Positions 19,692 to 28,741 of a stretch of DNA of 64,000 bases are shown in pieces. Numbering within the stretch: the first letter of the stretch is position 1; every line of letters starts with the position of its first letter. Made by a program: the position numbers and the translations under genes. Below the pieces are notes generated by a model. The model searched no databases. It saw nothing but the letters and a program-made list of their open reading frames with translations, and was not told where the DNA came from. Source of the stretch: Halobacillus ihumii (GTDB lineage: Bacteria > Bacillota > Bacilli > Bacillales > Halobacillaceae); NCBI RefSeq assembly GCF_902726645.1, contig NZ_CACVAO010000001.1, forward strand, positions 806,001 through 870,000, read 5' to 3'.

Positions 19692-20351
19692 ATGAATTAC
19701 CAGGCTTATGTTTTTGATGCCTATGGAACTTTGTTTGATGTGCACTCGGTGAAAGATGCGATACACCGCAGTTATCCAGAGAAAGGTCCCGATATTAGTA
19801 AAGACTGGCGAGACCGCCAAATTCATTATTGTATGATTCGCCAGCTTATTCAGGGATATCGCCCCTTTGATCTGGTTACAAAATGGGCCCTAATAGATGC
19901 CCTGGCTGCGAATGATGCAGACTATAATGAAGAAACGATTGAGCAGCTTATGAACCAATATCAACGTCTGGAGCCTTACAATGAGGTTTCCCAGCTGGCT
20001 GTGAATAACCCGCATAAAGAATTGACGATATTCTCTAATGGAACACGTTCAATGCTGCACCCTTTACTGGAGAATAACCAACTTACGAATAGCTTCTCTC
20101 TTATTAGTGCAGATGATCCAAAGGTTTATAAACCGCATCCTGATGCTTATCGTTTTGCGCAAGAGAAACTGAACCAGGAAAAGGAAGACATTCTTTTCTT
20201 CTCCAGTAACCCTTGGGATATTGCCGGTGCTGCACAATACGGTTTTCATACAGCCTGGGTAAATCGTAATCAGGCTAAGTGGCCTGAACTTGGGCTGCAG
20301 CCGACCCATACGCTTAAAAACCTTTCCCATATACCAGACAAAAGTTCATAA
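19692..20351 (+). CDS. (S)-2-haloacid dehalogenase-type HAD hydrolase
   Basis: This 219-residue HAD protein has the nucleophile D9 in FDAYGTLFDVHS, motif II in TIFSNGTRSML, the lysine in DDPKVYKPHPDAY, and the acidic-motif region FFSSNPWDIAGAAQYG. That last segment and the SNG triad are typical of type II haloacid dehalogenases, which replace a halogen alpha to a carboxylate with hydroxyl. Sequence alone cannot exclude another small phosphatase-like activity. AAAGGAG lies ten bases before the ATG. It is a single gene with a hairpin terminator shared with the convergent GGDEF gene. Confidence 0.87.
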   Translation: MNYQAYVFDAYGTLFDVHSVKDAIHRSYPEKGPDISKDWRDRQIHYCMIRQLIQGYRPFDLVTKWALIDALAANDADYNEETIEQLMNQYQRLEPYNEVSQLAVNNPHKELTIFSNGTRSMLHPLLENNQLTNSFSLISADDPKVYKPHPDAYRFAQEKLNQEKEDILFFSSNPWDIAGAAQYGFHTAWVNRNQAKWPELGLQPTHTLKNLSHIPDKSS

Positions 20352-20358
20352 AAAGAAT

Positions 20359-20392
20359 GGCTTCGGACCAAGCTCAAAACAGGTCCGAAGCC
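20359..20392. terminator. Shared terminator between convergent genes
   Basis: GGCTTCGGACC and GGTCCGAAGCC form an 11-bp perfect stem between the HAD gene and the GGDEF gene. A T-rich tract follows on the minus side (ATTCTTTTTATG) and a weaker one on the plus side. Confidence 0.8.
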
Positions 20393-20397
20393 ACCCT

Positions 20398-22464
20398 TTA
20401 ATTTTCCTTAATATCCTGAAAAAAACAGATTGTATCCTTCCCACGTTGTTTGCCATAATACAACGCCTGATCAGCGCGGCGAAACAATTCACTTTTCGAA
20501 CCAGCATCATCCGGGTAGCAAGAGACACCAATCGAGAAAGATGAATAAACACGCTGATTTCCAACTTGATAAGGTTTTCTTAACTCATTCAAAAACCAGG
20601 CAGCTTTCTTCCTAGCTTCCTCTACGTTAGCCATTCCCGTAAATAAGATAGCAAACTCATCCCCGCCGATTCTGGCAATCATATCATTCTCTGACCGTAA
20701 GTAATCTAGTCGTTTGCCTATCATTTTTAGAAAATCGTCCCCTATATCATGACCATAACTATCATTAATGTGTTTAAAGCCATCTCCGTCCAAATATAGC
20801 AGTGCAAAAGGTTCGTTCCTCGATAACACGTTGTCTATACGATCTTCGAACATACGGCGATTCGGCAAATCTGTTAAGAAGTCATAAAAAGCATAACTCT
20901 TTAGCATTTCTTCATAGCTGATCTGTCCTGAAATATCACGACACACAACTACGACATGACTCACTCTGTTTTGGTCGTCAAGAACGGGGGTGCCCCGCAC
21001 TTCAAACCACACCCATTCCTGATCTTTTCTTAGAAATCGCAACTTCAGAGTAAACGACTGGGCAAACTGATTACACTTTCTAAATCGATATTCCAATAGT
21101 TCCATTTCATTAGGATGAACGAATTGTGATATTTTCTCACTGTTTGTATCAATAGGGTCAAAACCGAAAAAGTCAAGATTTGATGGAGAACCATAGAGAA
21201 TATTTCCATAAGGATTGAAAACAAATATGAGATCCTGCGAATGGTCGGCGATTAATTTAAATTTGGCTTCGCTTTGTTTCAAGGCACTAACAGCCTGTTC
21301 CTTGTCGGTAATATCTTCAAGAATAGCATACATTCCTGCCTTTCCTTGACCAGTCAAGATGGGGGCTAGGAATACGTTTACAATTTTCTCTTTATGATTA
21401 GAAATCAACCGAGTTTGAAACCATGTTTTTTCCTTAGAAAAGCTGTCTATAATATTTTCATTCACGGCAGATACTTCTTCCTCATGTACCCATTTGGTCA
21501 GTGGGGAATGAAGAAGCTCACCTTCATCTGTATTAAGCAAATGTAACACTGCAGGATTTACCTTCGTAATAATACCTCTTAACGTTAACGTTACAACCGG
21601 GTATGGGTTGAATTTAAATAACGACTGGTACTTAGTACGGCTCGCCTTCAGATTCTGGTTCATAACCTTTTGCTCACTAATATTTCTAATAATTGAGCTA
21701 ACCCCAATCACATGCCCGCTTGCCCCATAAATAGGGGAAACCGTCACTGACACGTCTACCCAGTTGCCATTTTTATGACGCCGCTTCGTTTCATATCCCG
21801 AAATATGTTCCCTGCGCACTGCTTTTTCGATTAACTCGTCCGCTTCCTTTTTTAAAGAAGAAGGGACAAAGGGAAACCTGGTTTGCTGCAACTCCTCCTT
21901 TGAAAATCCGTACATTTTTTCAAAGGCAGGGTTAGCTTCAAGGATTACTCCGTTAACATCAACGATTAAGATAGCATCCGCCGTATTTTCTAATAAGGAA
22001 TGGTAAACAGCAGATACGGTATCCAGTTCATGTTCCTTTTTAGCAAGTTCTGTGATATCACGAGTAATGGCTAGAACCTGCACAACATCTCCTTTTGCAT
22101 TTTTAAAGGGAGTCAGGAGGGTTTCTCCGTAAAACTCTTTCCCATGAATGTCTATCTTATCTCTGTATGATAGGGGTTCAGCCGTTTCTACGACCTTTTG
22201 ATAGTACTTTTTTATGTATGCAGCACTTTCTTGATCTAACATCTCTTCGATCCGCTTTCCTTTCCAGATGGATCGGTTTAATTGATAACATTGCTCAGAA
22301 GTATGATTGATATATAAGTATCGAAAACTATCATAATTTTCAACTTCCATGAGGAATACAAAATCAGACATGCCCTCCATAAGTAAACTTAAAACTTCCC
22401 TCTCCGTGCTTTGAAAAGCCACTTGTAAGCTGGTCTCCTCAGGTGAACCTTTCGTGTTTTCCAT
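20398..22464 (-). CDS. Four-PAS diguanylate cyclase (GGDEF)
   Basis: The 688-residue protein appears cytosolic. It has four consecutive PAS-type sensor units (roughly residues 25-145, 150-270, 275-395 and 400-515) and a C-terminal GGDEF domain with an intact ARIGGDEFAIL active site, so c-di-GMP synthesis is likely. There is no EAL or HD-GYP domain. The segment before the active site (RSENDMIARI) does not fit the RxxD inhibitory site, so product inhibition by that route is doubtful. I chose the ATG at 22464 because GGGGAG lies six bases upstream. PAS units usually bind heme, flavin or small ligands; which is not clear here. Confidence 0.9.
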   Translation of the reverse strand: MENTKGSPEETSLQVAFQSTEREVLSLLMEGMSDFVFLMEVENYDSFRYLYINHTSEQCYQLNRSIWKGKRIEEMLDQESAAYIKKYYQKVVETAEPLSYRDKIDIHGKEFYGETLLTPFKNAKGDVVQVLAITRDITELAKKEHELDTVSAVYHSLLENTADAILIVDVNGVILEANPAFEKMYGFSKEELQQTRFPFVPSSLKKEADELIEKAVRREHISGYETKRRHKNGNWVDVSVTVSPIYGASGHVIGVSSIIRNISEQKVMNQNLKASRTKYQSLFKFNPYPVVTLTLRGIITKVNPAVLHLLNTDEGELLHSPLTKWVHEEEVSAVNENIIDSFSKEKTWFQTRLISNHKEKIVNVFLAPILTGQGKAGMYAILEDITDKEQAVSALKQSEAKFKLIADHSQDLIFVFNPYGNILYGSPSNLDFFGFDPIDTNSEKISQFVHPNEMELLEYRFRKCNQFAQSFTLKLRFLRKDQEWVWFEVRGTPVLDDQNRVSHVVVVCRDISGQISYEEMLKSYAFYDFLTDLPNRRMFEDRIDNVLSRNEPFALLYLDGDGFKHINDSYGHDIGDDFLKMIGKRLDYLRSENDMIARIGGDEFAILFTGMANVEEARKKAAWFLNELRKPYQVGNQRVYSSFSIGVSCYPDDAGSKSELFRRADQALYYGKQRGKDTICFFQDIKEN

Positions 22465-22553
22465 TGTTATCTCCCCATCTCTCCAATTCATCGCATACCT
22501 CTATAAGGATCCTCCTTGACTCTTTATTCAAAATATTACACGAAATCGCGCAT

Positions 22554-22599
22554 AAAAAAAAGACACAAATGGGAAATTATGCCCATTTGTGTCTTTTTT
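22554..22599 (-). terminator. Intrinsic terminator of the iron ABC ATPase gene
   Basis: A 13-bp perfect stem (AGACACAAATGGG with CCCATTTGTGTCT) flanked by A-run and T-run, immediately after the stop at 22603. Confidence 0.92.
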
Positions 22600-22602
22600 A
22601 TT

Positions 22603-23460
22603 CTAAACCGTTTGTCTCTGTTGTAAGTGTGCTTGTGGATGACTTTGTGCCTCTGCCTGGGCTTGTTTAATTAAGCAACGCCCTTTTCCATGGGGAATAC
22701 ACATCGGCGTACCAAAAATCGGATCCTCACGCACGTCACAAGTCATTTCGAATACGTGCTGCATTAACTCACAGTTGATAACTTCCTCGGGTTTTCCTTG
22801 TGCATACACCGTCTTATCCTTGACCGCCACGATATGATCGGCATAACGACAAGCCAGATTAATATCATGCAATACCATAACTACTGTACGGCCGTTATCC
22901 TGATTAAGATCAAATAATAAGTCAAGAATATCAATCTGGTGTGTCATATCTAAGTACGTGGTAGGCTCATCCAATAATAATAAATCGGTATCCTGGGCTA
23001 ATGTCATAGCAATCCAGGCACGCTGTCGCTGGCCGCCTGACAAGGAGTCCACTGACCGCTCTTTTAACTCAGTCAAGTTTGTATCTGTGAGAGCTTTATT
23101 TACGGCATCCTCATCTTCCTGAGACCATCGCTTGGACCAGCTTTGATAAGGATAACGTCCCTGTTTTACCAGCTGATATACACTTAATCCTTCTGGTGTT
23201 GTCGGACTTTGCGGTAAAATTGCCATTTTCTTAGCAACTTCTTTCGTCCTCATTTTGGATATATCCGCACTGTCAAGTACAACTTGACCTGATTTAGGCT
23301 TGAGCAGTCTCGCTAACGAACGAAGCAAAGTTGATTTACCACAGCCATTGCCACCGATTAGAACAGTTACTTTTCCCTTAGGTATCTGAATATCTAATGA
23401 ATCTATGATAGTTTGGTCGCCATATCCTAGTGTCAGATTGTTTGCCAACAGTGAATCCAT
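22603..23460 (-). CDS. Iron-siderophore ABC transporter ATP-binding protein
   Basis: The 285-residue ATPase has Walker A GGNGCGKST at about 36-44, signature LSGGQRQRAW, Walker B LLLLDEPTTYLD and the switch histidine in VMVLHDINLA. The arrangement, and LPQSPTTPEGLSVYQLVKQGRYPY, are typical of the FecE/FhuC/YusV group that powers siderophore importers. The C terminus carries four cysteines (MTCDVRE, MCIP, GRC). No permease or binding-protein gene is adjacent, so like YusV it may serve several importers. A Fur-type box lies 140 bases upstream, consistent with iron repression. Confidence 0.88.
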   Translation of the reverse strand: MDSLLANNLTLGYGDQTIIDSLDIQIPKGKVTVLIGGNGCGKSTLLRSLARLLKPKSGQVVLDSADISKMRTKEVAKKMAILPQSPTTPEGLSVYQLVKQGRYPYQSWSKRWSQEDEDAVNKALTDTNLTELKERSVDSLSGGQRQRAWIAMTLAQDTDLLLLDEPTTYLDMTHQIDILDLLFDLNQDNGRTVVMVLHDINLACRYADHIVAVKDKTVYAQGKPEEVINCELMQHVFEMTCDVREDPIFGTPMCIPHGKGRCLIKQAQAEAQSHPQAHLQQRQTV

Positions 23461-23600
23461 CTGCTATATCTCCCCTTTACAAACGCTCCGAGGCTCATTT
23501 GTATGTTGGTTGTGTAATCAATTACTATTCTGAAAAATCACGATCAATATTTGTCTGCACTTTCTAGTTTATGAGCAAAGTGGACCGTTGTCAATGAATT

Positions 23601-23615
23601 TGAGAATCATTTTCA
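23601..23615 (-). promoter_or_regulatory. Fur box
   Basis: TGAGAATCATTTTCA matches the 7-1-7 Fur consensus TGATAATnATTATCA at nearly all positions. It lies upstream of the siderophore-type ATPase gene, about 140 bases from its start, so an intervening leader or an undetected promoter is implied. Confidence 0.75.
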
Positions 23616-23652
23616 TTAAGAAAGTCTATGTGAACAAGTTTTGCGCTAGAAC

Positions 23653-23693
23653 AAAAAAGTCCAAAAGCCTTGAAGTCAAAGCTTTTGGACTTT
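23653..23693 (-). terminator. Intrinsic terminator of minJ
   Basis: AAAGTCCAAAAGC pairs with GCTTTTGGACTTT; on the minus strand it is followed by TTTTTTG, just after the stop at 23697. Confidence 0.9.
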
Positions 23694-23696
23694 ACG

Positions 23697-24878
23697 TTAT
23701 TCTGCTAATTGTTTACGAAAAGATTCTTGAACAAATAAGATTCCTAACTCATGATGCTCACCTTCATACGTGGCCCGCTGGGTAAACCGATTCTCTCCTC
23801 TAAAGTCCCTTACTTCAATTTTACTCAATGCCCGATTGGTCTGCAGTGCCTCATAAAATTCTTCCACAGAGGTGACAGGAATCGAATTCACCCGCACAAT
23901 CAACTCTCCCGGCAACAGATCCATTTCGTCCGCCGGACTGCCGGGGATGGTTCCAAGGATACGCACCCCCCGATGGTCTGCTGTGAAGAAAGGCTGACGT
24001 TTCTCACGAATACGATGGTAGCCATAAATCATTTCCCTTCCCAGCAAACATACAACAACCGCTGCCAGTGATAAAATAGACAAGTATAAACTGGCAGCCG
24101 ATAAAAGTAAGGCTGCGCTGGCAATGACCAGTGTTTGACGCCCTGTTTTCATGGCGACAAGTTTTGGTGTTTGAGCCCGTGCCACCCATTCCCATCCTAA
24201 TAATAATGGTACAAAAATGAATCCATAGCTGTTTGCACCGATTGAAAATAATGGCCACCAGGGAGCAAATGGTTCAATCGCTCCGGCTGGAAGTAATCCA
24301 ACCATCGGGATGAGCACTAACTTTTTCACACGATGCTGACCGACCATCTTTCCTCGATTGCCCTTTACCCGTTCCGGGAACGTTCTCCTTGAAGAGGTCT
24401 TAGCTAATATTACACCTTCAATCAATAGCAAAACACTCATGATTAAGGCAACTCCTTCCAGGGAGGCATTTTCAAGACCAGCTTGCCAGCCTTCTGGAAG
24501 AAAACCTGTCGGTATGTAAGGAACGGCCATAAGCAATAAATAAGTGATTCCAAATGTATAAGCAGCTGACAGCCATCTCAGCTTCAAGGTTAAACTTAAT
24601 AGAATCGTTACAAGGCTTAATACCAGCAGGAAAGGGTATGTGATCACAATCCCCCCGCCAATCGCCAGTACAGATAAGATACTACCCCCGACGAGCGAGA
24701 CGCGCCAAGTACTTCTGCCCTCAGCAAAAATATCATACACTCTCGTTCCAAAGCTCTTTCGTTCTTGTTTTATTCTACGAATGGACAACATAAATAACAG
24801 AATCACAGACCAATAAAATAATGGCTGTACAAAAAGCCTTGCCAGTCCATCCCCTATCTCGCTCCACCAAACATCCAC
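23697..24878 (-). CDS. minJ: Cell division topology protein MinJ (PDZ membrane protein)
   Basis: The 393-residue protein has seven or eight predicted membrane helices (residues ~15-290) and a C-terminal PDZ domain (about 300-370: GVRILGTIPGSPADEMDLLPGELIVRVNSIPV). This is the plan of B. subtilis MinJ (YvjD), which links DivIVA to MinD at the division site and poles. Position supports it, since it lies directly downstream of ctpB as yvjD does. The swarming gene swrA, which lies between them in B. subtilis, is absent. The 86-base gap holds only the ctpB terminator and spacer. Confidence 0.87.
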   Translation of the reverse strand: MDVWWSEIGDGLARLFVQPLFYWSVILLFMLSIRRIKQERKSFGTRVYDIFAEGRSTWRVSLVGGSILSVLAIGGGIVITYPFLLVLSLVTILLSLTLKLRWLSAAYTFGITYLLLMAVPYIPTGFLPEGWQAGLENASLEGVALIMSVLLLIEGVILAKTSSRRTFPERVKGNRGKMVGQHRVKKLVLIPMVGLLPAGAIEPFAPWWPLFSIGANSYGFIFVPLLLGWEWVARAQTPKLVAMKTGRQTLVIASAALLLSAASLYLSILSLAAVVVCLLGREMIYGYHRIREKRQPFFTADHRGVRILGTIPGSPADEMDLLPGELIVRVNSIPVTSVEEFYEALQTNRALSKIEVRDFRGENRFTQRATYEGEHHELGILFVQESFRKQLAE

Positions 24879-24905
24879 AAGTCATTCTCCTCTCGATGAT
24901 TCATG

Positions 24906-24935
24906 AAAAAGTCCGCAGTCAATGACTACGGACTT
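24906..24935 (-). terminator. Intrinsic terminator of ctpB
   Basis: AAGTCCG...CGGACTT with an inner AGT/ACT pairing, followed on the minus strand by TTTTTC, after the ctpB stop at 24965. Confidence 0.8.
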
Positions 24936-24964
24936 ATTTCGCTATAAAACGATTCAATTCCTGC

Positions 24965-26434
24965 CTATTGAAATAGAACTTCAAGAGCTTTTTTCATTTG
25001 GCGGTCATTCTTCTCATCTCGCACTTTATTAACAATCAGTTCTTCCAATTTTCCAGCTGTTTCGGAACTGACTTTACCCGTTACGTCCAGCTGGTGGTCC
25101 GATTGAAACTTCTCGACAGCTTCTTTCGTTTCTTCACTGAAATAGCCATCCGTTCTTCCAGGTTTGTAGCCTAATCCCTTCAGCATTTCCTGAATACTTT
25201 TGATTTTATCCCCATTTTGATTATAGGTAAGAGGCTCTTCTATTTCGACAGGATTGGTATAGAAATAATCCGGCTGCTTCACTTTAACTGTGGGATTGAT
25301 CCCTTTCTCATGAATCCAGTTCCCTTCAGGGGTCAGCCATTTGAAAAGGGTCAGCTTGATCGTGCTTCCATCTCCCATTGGGACCGTCTGCTGAACAGTT
25401 CCTTTACCAAATGTTTTTGTACCGACAAGTTCATACCCGCCTGCTTCGTGCATCGCAGCGGCTAGAATCTCAGAAGCTGAAGCACTGCCTTCATCCATTA
25501 CAACTGTAATCGGATAATCTTTCTTAGACTCAATATCTGAGTAATATTTGGACACCTCTCCTTTACTATTTTTCACTTGTACAATCGGGTGATCTTTCGG
25601 AATAAATTGTTTTAATATTTCCTGAACGTCTGTAAATAATCCACCAGGGTTTCCACGAACATCAATCACTAAGCCTTCTATTCCATCGTTTTCCAATTTC
25701 GTCAGAGCTTTTTTAAAATCCTCTGCCGTTTTCTCTGAAAATGAAGTAATTTCAATGATGCCTGCTTTTTTACCCTCCACGGTTTTCGTATCTGTATAAA
25801 CAGTTTCCAACGGGATTTTATCACGAACGATATCAACCGTTAAAGGTTCACTAACTCCTGGACGATCAACTTTCAAGGTGACCTCAGAGCCTTTTTCACC
25901 GCGAATTTTTAACACGGCTTCATATAAATCCAACCCCTTTAAGCTTTCGCCATCAACTTTCAGAATTTGGTCATTCGGTTTTAACCCTGCTTCTTCAGCA
26001 GGAGAGCCCTTGATCGGAGCCACAACCGTTACTGTATCATTTACCATACTTACTTCCGCACCTATTCCCTGGAAGGAAGATTCAATCGTTTGGTTAAATT
26101 GCTCCATCGTTTTCTTATCCATATATACACTGTATGGATCTTCTAATGTATCAAGCATCCCCTGAATAGCACCTTCAACCAGCTGTTGCTGATCGACATC
26201 TTTCAATGCATTATTCTTAATAATATCGAAGGCTTGATCAACTTTCTTCAGATTAGGATCGCCTTCTGCGGAGGTGCCTCCTAAATTTTCCGCCTTTTGA
26301 CTCGCATTTGCCAGTCGTTCAGCAGGTGTTTCGGTATCCGCTCCCAAATACTGCATCCCAATATATGTGCCGCCAGCTCCGAGCAGAACTGCAAGGACCA
26401 CAATGATTGCAGCATAACGCGTTTTTATATTCAT
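24965..26434 (-). CDS. ctpB: C-terminal processing serine protease CtpB (S41)
   Basis: The 489-residue protein has an N-terminal membrane anchor (about residues 7-27), an S41 N-terminal helical region, and a PDZ domain (about 120-205). The tail protease core has a probable serine-lysine dyad: S319 in the GSASASE loop and K344 in FGKG, with Q348 four residues on. A C-terminal peptidoglycan-binding domain (about 400-475) follows. In B. subtilis CtpB cuts SpoIVFA in the forespore-mother cell space and helps activate sigma-K. I start at the ATG at 26434, nine bases after AGAAGG. A weak hairpin (GGCATCGCAC...GTGTGGTGCC) lies in its leader; the 385-base gap to the next gene shows nothing else clear. 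Confidence 0.94.
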   Translation of the reverse strand: MNIKTRYAAIIVVLAVLLGAGGTYIGMQYLGADTETPAERLANASQKAENLGGTSAEGDPNLKKVDQAFDIIKNNALKDVDQQQLVEGAIQGMLDTLEDPYSVYMDKKTMEQFNQTIESSFQGIGAEVSMVNDTVTVVAPIKGSPAEEAGLKPNDQILKVDGESLKGLDLYEAVLKIRGEKGSEVTLKVDRPGVSEPLTVDIVRDKIPLETVYTDTKTVEGKKAGIIEITSFSEKTAEDFKKALTKLENDGIEGLVIDVRGNPGGLFTDVQEILKQFIPKDHPIVQVKNSKGEVSKYYSDIESKKDYPITVVMDEGSASASEILAAAMHEAGGYELVGTKTFGKGTVQQTVPMGDGSTIKLTLFKWLTPEGNWIHEKGINPTVKVKQPDYFYTNPVEIEEPLTYNQNGDKIKSIQEMLKGLGYKPGRTDGYFSEETKEAVEKFQSDHQLDVTGKVSSETAGKLEELIVNKVRDEKNDRQMKKALEVLFQ

Positions 26435-26819
26435 CGCCTTCACCCTTCTGTGAATAGTTTTCTATGGATGACTCTATCCTAGCAAACAAGGCACCACACC
26501 GTAAATGTGCGATGCCTGTACTACTTATGATATGCCGTTTCTCTTAAAGGCATGTGCAAGCGTTTTTCTTTTATTATATCTAATTCCAACAAAATGCCTG
26601 CAATTGCAATTAACTAAATAATACCACATATACAGCCGCAACTATAACTAAAACATTAAAAAGCATACTTCTGACATAGCTGGAATGGCTTCAGCTGATC
26701 AGTTAGGAAAGATAGAAACCTTGTCATACGCTGACCATAATTTTTCTAAAGAATATGAATGAGTCCTTCTACATTACGCACCATAAAGGTAAAATTGTAA
26801 ATAAGGAGCTCACCCTATT

Positions 26820-27485
26820 ATGATATTTTTCATTAAAATACTTACCTTATACTTAGTCACCATCGCCATCATGAGAATCATGGGAAAATCGACGATTGTA
26901 CAAATGACTCCCTATGACCTAGTGGCGATCATTATTATTGGTACACTCGCTTCAGAACCTCTTATCAGCACAAAGTTCATTCCAACCATTATCGCGCTTG
27001 GAATTCTCGTGTTATTACACGTCCTTTTTTCACTACTAACGCTCAATCAAATTGGGAATACCTTATTCTTAGGACAGCCCACCCTCTTAATTAAAAAAGG
27101 CGAAATTCTGGAAGATAACTTAGAAAAAGCCCACCTTTCCGTAGGTCAGCTGCTGTCTATTCTTAGAAGTAAGGGATATCCGAAAGTAAATGATGTCGAA
27201 TACGCTTTACTAGAGCCAATTGGTGAGCTGAGTGTTATTCCTACCGCAGCTAATACTCCAGTAACCGTGGAGCATATGAATATTACCATTCAGGATGAAG
27301 GACTGCCCATTGCCGTGATCGTGGACGGCAAAATTCAAAAACATAATTTAACTTTATTAGATCTAGATAAAGACTGGCTGAATAAAGAATTAGAACATCA
27401 GGATGCAGTACCAAAAGATATTATCTATGCCTATGTTAATGAAAAAACAAAGCGTCTCATGATCAATAAGCGAAAGTCTAAGTAA
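26820..27485 (+). CDS. DUF421 membrane protein (YetF/YcaP-like)
   Basis: The 221-residue protein starts with three membrane helices (residues ~1-75) containing MRIMGKSTIVQMTPYDLVAIIIIGTLASEPL, the signature of DUF421. A soluble domain with the conserved HLSVGQLLSILRSKGYPKVNDVEYALLEPIGELSVIP region follows. B. subtilis has several such proteins (YetF, YdfR, YrbG and others), some linked to spores; the molecular role is unknown. AAGGAG lies eleven bases before the ATG. It is the first of two plus-strand genes inserted between ctpB and the cell-wall genes relative to B. subtilis. Confidence 0.9.
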   Translation: MIFFIKILTLYLVTIAIMRIMGKSTIVQMTPYDLVAIIIIGTLASEPLISTKFIPTIIALGILVLLHVLFSLLTLNQIGNTLFLGQPTLLIKKGEILEDNLEKAHLSVGQLLSILRSKGYPKVNDVEYALLEPIGELSVIPTAANTPVTVEHMNITIQDEGLPIAVIVDGKIQKHNLTLLDLDKDWLNKELEHQDAVPKDIIYAYVNEKTKRLMINKRKSK

Positions 27486-27560
27486 CGTTCAGTTTTTTCA
27501 CTTGCACTCACAATAACCCTCCCTTAAGGTTAAAGAAACGACTAAACGGGAGGGATTTGC

Positions 27561-28634
27561 ATGTGGAAACAAACCAGATTAACGGAGTTGTTAAGTCTAG
27601 AACTTCCTATTATACAAGCAGGAATGGCAGGAGGAATTACCACGCCAGAGCTGATTGCTGAGGTCTCAAATACCGGGGGCTTAGGATCTTTAGGGGCAGG
27701 ATATATGGACCCTTCTGATATGCAAAACGTCATTATAAGCATCAAGCAGAAGACTTCTAAACCTTTTGCTGTCAATGTTTTCGTCCCTGGAGAAACAAAT
27801 TCTAATTCTTCTCACATCGACACTTCAAACGAGTTGTTATCGCCCTACTTAAAGGAACTGGGGCTTGAAGAAGGTACAGGCGAAATCAAGCATGTGTTTG
27901 AACAGCAGCTAGAAAAAATTATAGAAGAAGGCATCCAAATTTGCAGTTTCACTTTTGGACTTCCTCCAAAAGAATGGATCAACAAATTAAAAGCAAACAA
28001 TGTTTTATTAATTGGAACGGCCACTACAGTCGAGGAAGCTGTACTTAACGAGCAAGCCGGTATGGATGCAGTAGTTGCTCAAGGTTATGAAGCAGGCGGT
28101 CATCGTGGAACATTCAATGGCTCCTTTCAAAAATCTATGATAGGAACCATGTCACTTGTCCCCCAAGTGGTCGATAAGGTTTCAATTCCTGTTATCGCAG
28201 CTGGTAGCATCATGGATGCGCGCGGGCTTATGGCTTCATTGATGTTAGGTGCGCAAGGGGTACAGATGGGGACAGCATTTGTAACAACTAAGGAAAGTAG
28301 TGCAAAACACCAGCATAAGCAAGCCATCCTTAACAGTTCAGAAGATGCTACAGTTATGACTTCAGCTTTCAGCGGCAAACCGGCCAGAGGAATTAATAAT
28401 CAATTTATTCAGGATATGGAACCGTACGAAGATACTCTACCTGACTACCCGATACAAAACAGTTTAACAAAAAAAATAAGAGCAACAGCTGCTCTCCAGA
28501 ACAAACCGCAGTATATGTCGCTCTGGTCCGGTCAAAGTCCAAGGCTAAGCAGGGATAGCCGGGCACAAGAAATTATTAAAACGATCGTATCTGAGGCAGA
28601 CTCCATTTTTAGCGCCTACTCACCTCCTACATAA
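27561..28634 (+). CDS. Nitronate monooxygenase (2-nitropropane dioxygenase family)
   Basis: The 357-residue FMN TIM-barrel protein has the family motifs LPIIQAGMAGGITTPELIAEVSNTGGLGSLGAGYM at the N terminus, AQGYEAGGHRG with the catalytic histidine near residue 180, and PVIAAGSIMDARGL and LGAQGVQMGTAFV for phosphate binding. Such enzymes oxidise nitronates such as propionate 3-nitronate to aldehydes or keto acids with O2. GGGAGGGA precedes the ATG by six bases. The gene follows DUF421 by 75 bases and ends in a terminator hairpin. Confidence 0.92.
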   Translation: MWKQTRLTELLSLELPIIQAGMAGGITTPELIAEVSNTGGLGSLGAGYMDPSDMQNVIISIKQKTSKPFAVNVFVPGETNSNSSHIDTSNELLSPYLKELGLEEGTGEIKHVFEQQLEKIIEEGIQICSFTFGLPPKEWINKLKANNVLLIGTATTVEEAVLNEQAGMDAVVAQGYEAGGHRGTFNGSFQKSMIGTMSLVPQVVDKVSIPVIAAGSIMDARGLMASLMLGAQGVQMGTAFVTTKESSAKHQHKQAILNSSEDATVMTSAFSGKPARGINNQFIQDMEPYEDTLPDYPIQNSLTKKIRATAALQNKPQYMSLWSGQSPRLSRDSRAQEIIKTIVSEADSIFSAYSPPT

Positions 28635-28637
28635 AGA

Positions 28638-28683
28638 AAAACATCGGATCTCAAGGATTTATACTTCAGAGGTCCGATGTTTA
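28638..28683 (+). terminator. Intrinsic terminator of the nitronate monooxygenase gene
   Basis: ACATCGGATCTC pairs with GAGGTCCGATGT, flanked by AAAAA and TTT, immediately after the stop codon. Confidence 0.8.
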
Positions 28684-28741
28684 CTATGGCCGAGCAACTA
28701 AGCTGGTGAATACATACGATACTTTCATGGCCCAAACTCTT

